From assembly GCA_014384285.1 (NCBI GenBank), contig JACNGE010000014.1, positions 276,513-340,512 on the forward strand: a stretch of 64,000 nucleotides of DNA, read 5' to 3'. The DNA comes from Actinomycetota bacterium (GTDB taxonomy: Bacteria; Actinomycetota; Acidimicrobiia; Actinomarinales; Actinomarinaceae). The notes beneath the pieces are model-generated. The model was given only the letters and a program-made list of their open reading frames with translations, had not been told where the DNA came from and made no database searches. Shown here one piece after another: positions 8,100 through 16,576 of the stretch (the first letter of the stretch is position 1; every line of letters begins with the position of its first letter). The position numbers were made by a program, and so were the translations under genes.

Positions 8100-9941
8100 T
8101 TAAATCTTACTCATCAAAAAGTGACTCATAGCTTGAATGGTAATCATTGGATTAACTCCTGAGCATCTAGGGAATGTTGAAGAATCAGTTATGTATACAT
8201 TTTCAAGTCCATGAACCTTGCCATTTAAATCTACAACACCTTCTTCTGGATTTGGATGAATTCTAGCAGTACCCATTTGATGAGCTGAACCAAGTAATAA
8301 CCTGTATTTTTGATTTTTTATTTTTTGAATGTTGCTAATGAACTCCTCAATATTTTGACCACTGCTTCTTTTCCAGTGCATAGTTGGTGAGGACGCAACC
8401 ATTATTTCATTTGCTTCCCCTAAATAGTAAGACCGCACAAGATCTATCAAGCCATCAATTAAGTGATTGTGGTCAAAATCATTAAAATTATAACTCCAGA
8501 GAGGATTATTTTTTTTGTTGATAATTTTCCCACTACTTGTATCAGAAGTTAAAACTATAGACCCTGACCAGAAATTATAATCTCTTATAAATCCATCGAA
8601 TGGATCGTTATTATTTGGAAAAAATGGAAAGAATAAACTAGGATGCATTGGAAGTCCTTCAAGCAAATATCCATAATTATTATTTTTAAATAAAGAGTCG
8701 TGAGAATAGATACCTTGCATACTTCCAGCCCAGGGTTTTTGTTCATTTTCAAACTTTCCAGCTACACCTGATACTGGGTGTAGCTTTAAATGTTTTCCAA
8801 GATGTTTGTTCTTGTAGCCACTATTTAGCAATATGCTGGGAGTGTTTAACGACCCTCCAGCCAGAACAACCTTATCAACACCGATAGTGTGAATCTCTGA
8901 ATTGTGCTCAACTTCAATGTGAGTTGCTTTGTCACCCCTTAAAATTAGTTTTTTAATTGTTGTTGAGCTGAAGATGTTATTCTGATCAAACTTATCTTTT
9001 CCAAACCAGGCAGAATAAGAGGTATTTCTACTATCGTAACCACATCCAAAAGTACAAAAACCACATTCTAAGCTATGTGAATTACTGACATTTGTGGGGA
9101 TAACTTCATAGTTGATATTATTAAGACTCATTCCTTTAGTAAGTTCGATCTCTTTTTGAGGAATGTGATTATTATTAGCTGAAACGTTTAATTTTTTACT
9201 AACAAAATCTAAACTCTGATTAAATTCAGATGAATTAAAATATCCCGTTTGTAATGATAAACTATCCCATTCCTGAAGTACCTGTTCAGGAGTTCTAAGA
9301 GATGTTGTCCAGTTAATACTAGTTCCACCTCCGATACTTTTTCCCGCAAGAAGTAATACATTGTAGTTTTTTGTTTGCTGCATAGCATAACTCTCGTAAA
9401 AATTGTGATAACCGAATGTTTCATTATTTGTTTCATTATTTAAAAAACTTCCCTTATCAAAGATGCCGACTTCATATTTATCTTTAAGTATATTGGCCGC
9501 AACACCACCTCCTGCACCGCTACCAACAACCGCAACCTCAATACTTTTTGGCAATTGATAATGATTTTTTTCAATTGTATTATTTTTATATTTGGGATAA
9601 TTAAAATAGTTATAAACAGCACTTGAACCCGTCAACGACCTTGCAGTACTTAACCCAAAGAGTGCGGTGATTGAAACACCTAATTTTCTATTCAGCATTA
9701 AGTTAGATTTTTGGAGCCTTTTTAAATAAGTAGCTATTCTTAGATCTTTTATAAAAATTTTCCTAATCTCAAAGGAAAAGAGTATTAAAAAAAGTCTAAG
9801 TTGAGCAATCTCTGTTTTATCAGGATAATTTTTCAAGATAAAGAAAAAATACTCCTCAGCATTCTTGGTTTCTTCTGCATTAAAATTTGGATATAAGCTT
9901 AAAAATATAGCTCTAAAACTTTTAACTATTCTCTTTTCCAT
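8100..9941 (-). CDS. GMC-family flavin oxidoreductase, long-chain-alcohol-oxidase-like
   Basis: This 613-aa protein has a roughly 130-residue N-terminal extension with no recognised catalytic motif, then an FAD-binding Rossmann motif VGSGAGGGVAANIL (about 139-152). A Cys-rich segment CGFCTFGC (C293, C296, C300) and the C-terminal GMC signature with GSAHQMGTARI and PCSGVNPM-like residues follow. The Cys segment and N-terminal extension resemble fatty-alcohol oxidases of plants and yeasts and related bacterial proteins rather than choline or glucose dehydrogenases. It probably oxidises a long-chain or sterol-like alcohol; the acceptor is unknown. A TAACAT box sits in leaderless position. It is divergent from the nuclease-like gene. 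Confidence 0.85.
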   Translation of the reverse strand: MEKRIVKSFRAIFLSLYPNFNAEETKNAEEYFFFILKNYPDKTEIAQLRLFLILFSFEIRKIFIKDLRIATYLKRLQKSNLMLNRKLGVSITALFGLSTARSLTGSSAVYNYFNYPKYKNNTIEKNHYQLPKSIEVAVVGSGAGGGVAANILKDKYEVGIFDKGSFLNNETNNETFGYHNFYESYAMQQTKNYNVLLLAGKSIGGGTSINWTTSLRTPEQVLQEWDSLSLQTGYFNSSEFNQSLDFVSKKLNVSANNNHIPQKEIELTKGMSLNNINYEVIPTNVSNSHSLECGFCTFGCGYDSRNTSYSAWFGKDKFDQNNIFSSTTIKKLILRGDKATHIEVEHNSEIHTIGVDKVVLAGGSLNTPSILLNSGYKNKHLGKHLKLHPVSGVAGKFENEQKPWAGSMQGIYSHDSLFKNNNYGYLLEGLPMHPSLFFPFFPNNNDPFDGFIRDYNFWSGSIVLTSDTSSGKIINKKNNPLWSYNFNDFDHNHLIDGLIDLVRSYYLGEANEIMVASSPTMHWKRSSGQNIEEFISNIQKIKNQKYRLLLGSAHQMGTARIHPNPEEGVVDLNGKVHGLENVYITDSSTFPRCSGVNPMITIQAMSHFLMSKI

Positions 9942-9947
9942 AATGTT

Positions 9948-9953
9948 ATGTTA
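9948..9953 (-). promoter_or_regulatory. Candidate -10 box of GMC flavoprotein (TAACAT), leaderless
   Basis: On the minus strand TAACAT occupies positions -12 to -7 relative to the ATG at 9941. There is no Shine-Dalgarno sequence. Confidence 0.35.
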
Positions 9954-10190
9954 GTAATTAGGTTCAAGAGAATCTTAAATATTTTTGGATACTTCTTACC
10001 TACCCCTATATACAGAAAAGAGAACTCTTTTGTCAGACTGTTATAAATCTAACGAATTCTCTTTTCCTCAAAGCTAAGTAAACATCTACTAAACTTTGTG
10101 ATACTTACCTTAAATAGGATTAATTTTTATGATTAACTGCACAAAAATTAAATTTATCATTTTATTACATAAACTTAAGTTTTAATTAGG

Positions 10191-10196
10191 TATCTT
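10191..10196 (+). promoter_or_regulatory. Candidate -10 box of nuclease-like gene (TATCTT), leaderless
   Basis: TATCTT lies at -12 to -7 relative to the GTG start at 10203. An ATG two bases upstream is followed at once by a stop in its own frame, so GTG is the only usable start and is preceded by no ribosome binding site. Confidence 0.35.
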
Positions 10197-10202
10197 TAAT
10201 AT

Positions 10203-11654
10203 GTGAGCGAAAAAAAATTAAATTTTTCTACAACAAAGATTAGAACAATCTCTGATTGCCCTGCTTCATTAGAAAAAGGTAAAACTTTAACTCCTAGAAC
10301 GAGCCTTACTAGATGGGAAAGACTTAATGATGCAATTGTAGAGTGGTTAATCAATGAGGCTCCTGAGGATGTTGCAATTGAAGAAGCCGAAAAAAACTTT
10401 TCATATTTTGATCAATTGCAACAAAAAATACTTAAAGATTTATTTTCTAGATTTAGAGACATATATGATAAAAATAACTCATCAATAAATGTAGATTATC
10501 CAAATTCAAGTATTTCAAAATTTATAGATGATGAAGAAGTCTTTATAAGTGCTTACACACAATATGAAATTTTAGATGATAACTCAACAGAGTACATCAA
10601 GTTAAAAGTTGGCAAGACTGGAGTAAGTGATTTGGATAAGGCAATTATTCAAAAAACAAAGGTTGAAAATGAAACTTTTTACATTGCTGACCTTCAAAAT
10701 AATGAATTAAGTGAAATTGATACAGTAGATAATCCAGATGAAATTATTGATGAGAGTTTCAAATTTTTAGATAAATATTTATCTGGATTAAGAGAGCCAA
10801 CTCCAGGGAATCATTGTTCTATGTGTAGTAGAACCGCAGTATGTGGACAGTATCCAGTTATTGGTGGTGAGCAAACTAAGCAAAACTATAGAGGTATCTT
10901 GATATCAAAAACAAATTTGCAGAATAAAGATAATTGTGAGAGGCAACTTGCTTGGAAAACATTATTTCATATTCCAAAAGAAGAGAGAGATTATGAATCA
11001 TCAGCAGGAATTATTGGTACTAAATTTCATGAATATTCACAAAGCATGCTGGTGAACAACAAACATCCGCACAAGCAAGGTGAGTTAAGTCGCCTAAAAG
11101 ACCTACTTATAAATGAAGATCAAGAAATTAGTGAGATGGTGTTAAGAAAGTACCAGCAATTATTAAGTGAGATTGAAGGACTTAATAATTTAGAAATTAC
11201 TTTAAGTGAACATGCCCTCGGATTCACCTGTATTACTGATGGCTTGGTGTTAAACGTGAGCCAAAAGCTTTATAAAGGTAAAGTTGCAACAACTTTTATG
11301 GGAAAGGCAGATTTACTTGGAAGGCTTGATGGAATTCCTCTAGTAGTCGAACTTAAAACGGGTGCACAGCTACCAGAACACGCAATAGAAGCAAAATTGT
11401 ATGCTTTAGGTGCGTTGATACAGACAAAAGAAGATGAGGTAGTAGTCCTTCATATTTATGCAAACGATAAAGATAAAAAAACTGTAGAGAGGAGATTCAC
11501 TTTAAAACAATTTGACTCCTTAGTAGAGGAATTTCAATTAATAGCTGAAAAGGTTGGAAATTGGGATCCCAGCGATTCCCTACAGCCCAAATACAACGTT
11601 GGTGAATGGTGTAATTTTTGTGACTTTCAGAATACATGCGTTGAATTTAGATAA
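10203..11654 (+). CDS. Two-module Fe-S PD-(D/E)XK (Cas4/AddB/RecB-like) nuclease family protein
   Basis: The 483-aa product appears to be two tandem Cas4/AddB-like modules. The C-terminal module has C245, a conserved GTKFHEYSQ (H276), GKADLL (D370), VELKTG (E383, K385) and a C-terminal cluster C470-x2-C473-x5-C479, the usual arrangement of a 4Fe-4S PD-(D/E)XK nuclease. The N-terminal half repeats the cysteine layout (C19 near the start, then C205-x2-C208-x5-C214) but lacks a recognisable D...ExK core. It therefore looks like a catalytically dead but cluster-binding copy. It has its own promoter and no helicase or cas neighbour. A role in DNA processing or repair is inferred from the family only. 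Start is GTG. Confidence 0.75.
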   Translation: MSEKKLNFSTTKIRTISDCPASLEKGKTLTPRTSLTRWERLNDAIVEWLINEAPEDVAIEEAEKNFSYFDQLQQKILKDLFSRFRDIYDKNNSSINVDYPNSSISKFIDDEEVFISAYTQYEILDDNSTEYIKLKVGKTGVSDLDKAIIQKTKVENETFYIADLQNNELSEIDTVDNPDEIIDESFKFLDKYLSGLREPTPGNHCSMCSRTAVCGQYPVIGGEQTKQNYRGILISKTNLQNKDNCERQLAWKTLFHIPKEERDYESSAGIIGTKFHEYSQSMLVNNKHPHKQGELSRLKDLLINEDQEISEMVLRKYQQLLSEIEGLNNLEITLSEHALGFTCITDGLVLNVSQKLYKGKVATTFMGKADLLGRLDGIPLVVELKTGAQLPEHAIEAKLYALGALIQTKEDEVVVLHIYANDKDKKTVERRFTLKQFDSLVEEFQLIAEKVGNWDPSDSLQPKYNVGEWCNFCDFQNTCVEFR

Positions 11655-11662
11655 GCTTATCT
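11649..11662. promoter_or_regulatory. 14-bp perfect palindrome upstream of aconitase promoter
   Basis: AGATAAGCTTATCT is a perfect 14-bp palindrome overlapping the stop codon of the nuclease-like gene. It is centred 25 nt upstream of the aconitase -10 box, at the -35 region. It could be an operator for a dimeric repressor or, less likely, a weak terminator stem, since no T-run follows. Confidence 0.35.
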
Positions 11663-11679
11663 TTAGATGAAAATAATAA

Positions 11680-11685
11680 TATAAT
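11680..11685 (+). promoter_or_regulatory. -10 box of aconitase gene (TATAAT), leaderless
   Basis: A consensus TATAAT ends 7 nt before the ATG at 11693, placing the transcription start at or next to the start codon. There is no ribosome binding site. Confidence 0.5.
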
Positions 11686-11692
11686 CATCACT

Positions 11693-13957
11693 ATGGATCT
11701 ATCAAAAACTCAAGTTGAGCTGGTTACTAACGCTTATGCCAAAATCATTAAAAATTTGGAGGTATTAAGACAAAGAAAAAATTCCCCTCTCACACTTGCT
11801 GAAAAATTACTATTTGGTCACGCTAAGGACATTAGTTCAATTTCTCTAGACAAAGGCGAAGATTTTGGTGATTTTTTACCGGACAGAGTTGCAATGCAAG
11901 ATGCAACTGCTCAAATGGCTATCTTGCAATTCATGCAAGCAGACTTACCAAAAACTGCAGTACCAACAACCGTACATTGCGACCACTTAATTCAAGCTTA
12001 TGAGGGTGCTAATAACGATTTACAAGTGGCTAATAAAACCCACAAAGAGGTATTCGATTTTCTGAGATCATCATCACAAAAATATGGGATTGGATTTTGG
12101 GGGCCAGGTGCTGGAATTATTCACCAGGTAGTCCTAGAGCAATACGCTTTTCCTGGAGGGATGATGATAGGTACAGATAGCCACACACCAAATGCAGGTG
12201 GAATCGGAATGATAGCAATCGGCGTAGGTGGTGCTGATGCTGTAGACGTAATGGCCGGAATGCCTTTTAATACAAAAATACCAAAACTGATTGGAGTGAA
12301 ACTAACAGGTTCACTCAATGGTTGGACTGCACCAAAAGATATTATTTTAAAAGTTGCAGAAATATTAACTGTTAAAGGTGGGACAAATGCAATTGTTGAA
12401 TATTTTGGGGAAGGGACAAAAACAATCTCAACGACAGGTAAAGCAACGATTACAAATATGGGTGCTGAAATTGGTGCGACATGCTCTATTTTTCCATTTG
12501 ATGAGAAAGGTAAAGATTACTTAATTGCTACTGATAGAAAAGAACTAGCTGAATTAGCGAGTGAGAATATGAATATACTCACAGCAGACAAAGAAGTTCT
12601 TGAATCACCAGATATTTTTTTTGACCAGGTTATTGAAATTGATCTTAATACTTTAGAGCCCCATATAGTAGGCCCGCATACTCCTGATTTAGCCAGACCT
12701 ATCTCAAAGCTTAAAGATGATGCAGTCGAAAACTCATATCCGTTGGAGATATCAAGTGCTCTTATTGGCTCATGTACAAACTCATCTTATGAAGATATAG
12801 GTAGGGCAGCATTTATAGCACGAGAAGCAGCAAAAAAAGGTCTAAAGTCAAAAGTTCCACTTATGGTAACTCCTGGATCTGAGCAAACCCGTGTAACAAT
12901 TGAAAGGGATGGATACTTGAAGGATTTGGAAGCAATTGGTGCAACAGTTCTTGCTAACGCATGTGGACCATGTATTGGGCAGTGGAAACGGGATGACATC
13001 AAAGAAGGTGAACGAAATTCAATAGTATCGTCCTACAATAGAAACTTTCCAGCTCGTAATGATGGCAATGCAGAAACCCTTTCATTCATTTGTTCCCCAG
13101 AAAGCGTTATTGGCCTAGCCCTAGGAGGATCATTAGATTTCGATTTTCTAACTGAATCATTAATCAATGATGAAGGAGAGGAGGTGAAGTTAACCCCACC
13201 TATCGCAGATGAATTACCTTCTGATGGTTTTGCTCAAACCCTTGAAGGGTTTATTCAGCCATCAGACTCAAATGAAGTTGTAGAAGTCATCATCGATCCA
13301 GAGTCTACAAGATTACAAATATTAGAACCTTTTAAAGAATTTAGCAAAGATAACTACGATTCACTTACAGTTTTGATGAAGGCGAAAGGTAAATGTACTA
13401 CTGACCATATATCCCCAGCTGGAAAATGGTTGCAATTTAGGGGACATTTAGAGAACATATCCCAAAATTTGTTTATTGGCGTAAACAATTCTTATACAAA
13501 CGATTCTGGAATGGGTAATAATTTACTCACAAATGAAATTATGTCACTACCTGAATTAGCAAAGAGCTATCACGAGAATTCAGTGAATTGGGTCGCAATT
13601 GGTGACGAAAACTATGGTGAAGGTTCCTCAAGAGAGCATGCTGCAATGGAGCCAAGATTCAGGGGTTGTAAGGTGGTAATTGTAAAAAGCTTTGCAAGAA
13701 TACACGAAGCTAATCTCAAAAAACAAGGAATACTTCCGTTAACATTTAACAATAAAGAAGACTATGAGTTAATTAACCAAGAAGACAAATTGACTATTCA
13801 AGATCCATCAAATATAAAACCAGACAAACAAGTTATTGTTGATATAGAAAAGCCTGACGGGGAAAAAATTTCAATTGTCACCAATCATTCCCTCTCTGAG
13901 GAACAGATTACATGGTTTAAGGCTGGTTCAGCCTTAAATTATATTAAGTCTAATTAA
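11693..13957 (+). CDS. acn: Aconitate hydratase (aconitase), mitochondrial-type length
   Basis: This 754-aa TCA-cycle enzyme interconverts citrate and isocitrate through a 4Fe-4S cluster. Cluster ligands are visible as C361 (GSCTNSSYED) and C424/C427 (ACGPCIGQW). The substrate loops GTDSHTPNAGG and GEGSSREHAAMEPR are intact. The length and wording of motifs fit the mitochondrial-type subfamily (about 750-790 aa) rather than the AcnA/IRP1 form of about 900 aa usual in actinobacteria. It begins an operon with pdxH, overlapping its ATG by 1 nt. A leaderless promoter and a palindrome precede it, which is compatible with its own regulation. Confidence 0.95.
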   Translation: MDLSKTQVELVTNAYAKIIKNLEVLRQRKNSPLTLAEKLLFGHAKDISSISLDKGEDFGDFLPDRVAMQDATAQMAILQFMQADLPKTAVPTTVHCDHLIQAYEGANNDLQVANKTHKEVFDFLRSSSQKYGIGFWGPGAGIIHQVVLEQYAFPGGMMIGTDSHTPNAGGIGMIAIGVGGADAVDVMAGMPFNTKIPKLIGVKLTGSLNGWTAPKDIILKVAEILTVKGGTNAIVEYFGEGTKTISTTGKATITNMGAEIGATCSIFPFDEKGKDYLIATDRKELAELASENMNILTADKEVLESPDIFFDQVIEIDLNTLEPHIVGPHTPDLARPISKLKDDAVENSYPLEISSALIGSCTNSSYEDIGRAAFIAREAAKKGLKSKVPLMVTPGSEQTRVTIERDGYLKDLEAIGATVLANACGPCIGQWKRDDIKEGERNSIVSSYNRNFPARNDGNAETLSFICSPESVIGLALGGSLDFDFLTESLINDEGEEVKLTPPIADELPSDGFAQTLEGFIQPSDSNEVVEVIIDPESTRLQILEPFKEFSKDNYDSLTVLMKAKGKCTTDHISPAGKWLQFRGHLENISQNLFIGVNNSYTNDSGMGNNLLTNEIMSLPELAKSYHENSVNWVAIGDENYGEGSSREHAAMEPRFRGCKVVIVKSFARIHEANLKKQGILPLTFNNKEDYELINQEDKLTIQDPSNIKPDKQVIVDIEKPDGEKISIVTNHSLSEEQITWFKAGSALNYIKSN

Positions 13958-14607
13958 TGGAAGAAATTTCAAATACATTAGCTTCCCTTAGACAAGAGTA
14001 TGGAAACAGAGAACTTGATAAAGGCAACCTAAAGAAAAATCCAATTGAACAATTTAAAGATTGGTTAGATGATGCAATTAAAATTGAAGCTAATGAACCA
14101 AATGCAATGGCAATTTCTACAGTCTCTAAAGAAAATAAGCCTAGATCAAGGTATGTTTTATTTAAAGATCTCATTAATGATGAAATAATATTTCACACTC
14201 ATTATGAGAGCCCTAAAGCACTTGAGATAATAGCGAACCCAAATGTGTCAGGGATTTTTTATTGGCCAGAGATACATCGTCAAATTAGATTTGAAGGAAA
14301 GTGCAAAAAGGCTTCTGTGGAAATTTCGGACTCCTATTTCAATTCTAGACCTAGAGGTGGCCAGCTAAGTGCTATTGTTTCTAAACAAAGTAAAGTAATT
14401 AAAAATAGAAAAGAAATTGAAGACAAAATCAATGAATTAGATGAGCAATTTAAAAATGTGGATATTAAAAGACCTGAAAACTGGGGTGGATTTAGTATAA
14501 AAATATCCTATTGGGAATTTTGGCAGGGCAGGAATAACAGAACACACGATAGGTTTTCTTATTCTTATAAGGGCAATGACTGGAACATAGAAAGGCTATC
14601 ACCATAA
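13957..14607 (+). CDS. pdxH: Pyridoxamine 5'-phosphate oxidase PdxH
   Basis: This 216-aa FMN enzyme oxidises pyridoxine or pyridoxamine 5'-phosphate to pyridoxal phosphate. Family landmarks are SRYVLFKD (FMN/phosphate binding), RQIRFEGKCKK, SYFNSRPRGGQLSA in the middle, and the C-terminal WEFWQGRNNRTHDR, which closes the active site. The length is normal (about 210-230 aa). Its ATG overlaps the aconitase stop (TAATG), so translation is coupled. No de novo PLP synthesis genes are in the window; PLP users nearby include SerC. Confidence 0.95.
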   Translation: MEEISNTLASLRQEYGNRELDKGNLKKNPIEQFKDWLDDAIKIEANEPNAMAISTVSKENKPRSRYVLFKDLINDEIIFHTHYESPKALEIIANPNVSGIFYWPEIHRQIRFEGKCKKASVEISDSYFNSRPRGGQLSAIVSKQSKVIKNRKEIEDKINELDEQFKNVDIKRPENWGGFSIKISYWEFWQGRNNRTHDRFSYSYKGNDWNIERLSP

Positions 14608-14609
14608 TT

Positions 14610-15275
14610 ATGAGAGAAGTAAAAGTAACAAAAGATTTTATAAATTCTAAAAATACATCAGTACTTTACGAATCTGGCAACACAAAAGTATTAATTACAG
14701 TATCAATATCAGATAGATTACCTCGATGGTTAGAGAACTCCGAATCAGGATGGGTAACAGCTGAATACAGTATGTTGCCAGGATCATCAGGAAGTAGGGT
14801 GCCAAGAAAATCTTACGAAGGAGGAAGATCAAAGGAAATATCACGATTGATAGGACGATCTTTAAGGTCAGTATGTAACTTAAAGCTTCTAAACGGATAT
14901 TCAGTAACAGTTGATTGTGATGTACTAGAGGCTGACGGAGGTACTAGAACTGCTTCAATCAATGGGTCATGGATAGCATTAAATGAGTCATTTAATAAAT
15001 TAGTTGAAAATGGTGAGATGAATCAAAACCCCTTAACAAACCATGTAGCCGCACTTTCGGTTGGGATTGTCAATGGAGAGTATGTAGTTGATCTTGATTA
15101 TGAAAATGATTCAAATGCACAAGTTGATTTAAATATAGTATTGAATGATAAATTTGAAATTCTTGAAATCCAGGGAACAGCTGAGAAGAAACCATTTTCG
15201 AAAGAAGATCTCGATAAATTATTTGATATAACTAAACCTGAAATTGAGAATATAATTAAAATTCAAAAAAGCTGA
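14610..15275 (+). CDS. rph: Ribonuclease PH
   Basis: This 221-aa phosphorolytic 3'-exonuclease trims tRNA 3' ends. The characteristic segments GWVTAEYSMLPGS, GRSKEISRLIGRSLR and DCDVLEADGGTRTASI are present, including the acidic residues used with phosphate and metal. It is slightly shorter than the usual 235-260 aa. It follows pdxH by 2 nt and overlaps rdgB by 1 nt (TGATG). The rph-rdgB pairing is common in actinobacteria and many other bacteria. Confidence 0.95.
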   Translation: MREVKVTKDFINSKNTSVLYESGNTKVLITVSISDRLPRWLENSESGWVTAEYSMLPGSSGSRVPRKSYEGGRSKEISRLIGRSLRSVCNLKLLNGYSVTVDCDVLEADGGTRTASINGSWIALNESFNKLVENGEMNQNPLTNHVAALSVGIVNGEYVVDLDYENDSNAQVDLNIVLNDKFEILEIQGTAEKKPFSKEDLDKLFDITKPEIENIIKIQKS

Positions 15276-15847
15276 TGAATATACTTCTTGCAACTAAAAA
15301 TAAAAACAAATTTGAAGAAATTTCTAAAATTTTTGACGAATCAGGAAATTTTCATCGACTTGTGTATAAGGAAGAACTAATAGATGTCGTCGAAGATGGT
15401 AAGACGATATTAGAAAATGCAAAAAAAAAGGCATTTGAAGTCCATCAAGAATACAAACTTCCTGTAATTGCAGATGATTCTGGTTTATTTGTTGACAGTC
15501 TCAATGGTTTACCTGGATTACGTTCTAAAAGATTTGCTGGAGAGCAGGCCACAGATCAAGAAAATATAGACAAATTACTTAAAAGTCTCACTGAACAAGA
15601 TTACAAGGCAGCATATTTTAAGACCGTATTATATTTTTATGACGGGACAGATGAAATATATACAGAAGGAACTTTAAAGGGAGAAATAACCCACTCCCAA
15701 AGAGGTTTAAATGGATTCGGTTATGACTCAGTATTTGAATATGAAAATAAAACTCTCGCAGAGTTAACTTCTTTAGAGAAAAATAAAATTAGTCATAGAA
15801 GAATTGCTGCAGAGAAATTAATAGGAATTTTAAATGAAAAGATATAA
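15275..15847 (+). CDS. rdgB: XTP/dITP pyrophosphatase RdgB (HAM1)
   Basis: This 190-aa house-cleaning enzyme hydrolyses non-canonical purine nucleoside triphosphates (ITP, XTP). Signature segments are ATKNKNKFEEI at the N-terminus, ADDSGLFVDSLNGLPG with the catalytic acidic pair, and GFGYDSVFEY and SHRRIAAEKL near the C-terminus. The length is typical. The gene overlaps rph by 1 nt and the following lipoprotein gene by 14 nt, so the three are translated from one mRNA. Confidence 0.95.
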   Translation: MNILLATKNKNKFEEISKIFDESGNFHRLVYKEELIDVVEDGKTILENAKKKAFEVHQEYKLPVIADDSGLFVDSLNGLPGLRSKRFAGEQATDQENIDKLLKSLTEQDYKAAYFKTVLYFYDGTDEIYTEGTLKGEITHSQRGLNGFGYDSVFEYENKTLAELTSLEKNKISHRRIAAEKLIGILNEKI

Positions 15848-16517
15848 AAATTTATTATTAATACTCTGCTTTCTCATATTTTCTGCTTGTGAAGCTACTT
15901 GGACAATGGAGATGCAATTAAATGAAAATAACTCAGGGAACTACAGAATAGCTATTCTGTTAGATCAAGAAGCCCAGCTGTATGCTGTAGAAACTGGTCA
16001 AACCTCAATCGGAGGATTAAATGCTATCTTAAATTCAATGCCAGAGGGGTTTGGCTCAACTATTTACGAAGATAAAGACAAATTAGGTATATTAATAAGA
16101 AATAACTTTAGCTCTATTGAGGAGTTTGAGAGTCAACTAGAAGTGTTGAGGCAAGATGAAAACACAGAATTGTTACTACTTCCACTCTCAGAAATTGAAA
16201 TAATCTCAGATGGTTCAGAAAAGACTATCTCCGGTTCTTTTGCAAAAATTTTAAATGGAGCAGATGAAGAAATAGAGGGTATTGAAAATATTTACTCTGG
16301 AAGTTTAAGTATTAAGCTTCCAGGAAGGGTTGTAGAGCCAAAAATAGAAAATATAAATAACAATACAGTAATTTTTCAACACTCAGGTCTACTAAAGCAA
16401 ACCTTTTTAATGTCGTCAACAACACAAGAGCTGCGAGACATCTATATAATTGGAGTTCTATTTTCACTTCTCTTGCTAGGATATATAATTGCTAGACAAC
16501 GCAACAATAAGAAGTAA
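15834..16517 (+). CDS. LppM-like lipoprotein (DUF3153-type) with C-terminal membrane span
   Basis: The 227-aa product starts with a lipoprotein signal peptide ending in a lipobox, LIFSAC (C19 lipidated). A beta-rich extracytoplasmic domain follows (about 22-190), then a C-terminal hydrophobic span (about 203-221) and a basic tail ending RNNKK. This architecture, a lipobox at one end and a transmembrane helix at the other, is that of actinobacterial LppM-type DUF3153 proteins. The role is unclear; mycobacterial LppM has been linked to envelope and host interaction. It overlaps rdgB by 14 nt. Its stop codon is 9 nt before the cimA leader peptide. Confidence 0.75.
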   Translation: MKRYKNLLLILCFLIFSACEATWTMEMQLNENNSGNYRIAILLDQEAQLYAVETGQTSIGGLNAILNSMPEGFGSTIYEDKDKLGILIRNNFSSIEEFESQLEVLRQDENTELLLLPLSEIEIISDGSEKTISGSFAKILNGADEEIEGIENIYSGSLSIKLPGRVVEPKIENINNNTVIFQHSGLLKQTFLMSSTTQELRDIYIIGVLFSLLLLGYIIARQRNNKK

Positions 16518-16526
16518 TATTGAAAC

Positions 16527-16553
16527 ATGATAAATATCATAATTATTAACTAA
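16527..16553 (+). CDS. cimA leader peptide (MINIIIIN)
   Basis: ATG at 16527 is followed by ATA AAT ATC ATA ATT ATT AAC TAA, encoding MINIIIIN. Five of eight codons are isoleucine, four consecutive, and they include the rare-type ATA. A weak purine stretch (AAGAAG, about 16510-16514) may serve as ribosome binding site. Position, Ile content and the hairpins immediately behind it support a regulatory leader peptide. AT-rich DNA produces Ile codons often, so the argument rests on the whole arrangement. Confidence 0.7.
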   Translation: MINIIIIN

Positions 16554-16576
16554 GGACAACGAGAATATCGTTGTTA

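Larger units (their letters stand above)
9942..10202. other. Divergent intergenic region with a 10-bp inverted repeat
   Basis: These 261 nt between the GMC flavoprotein and the nuclease-like gene hold no credible ORF. A perfect 10-bp inverted repeat, GAAAAGAGAA (10015-10024) and TTCTCTTTTC (10057-10066), is separated by 32 nt. A weaker CAAAG/CTTTG pair lies at 10069-10073 and 10094-10098. For this compact genome the gap is unusually long, so it could contain an operator pair, a small RNA or simply two promoters. Confidence 0.4.
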
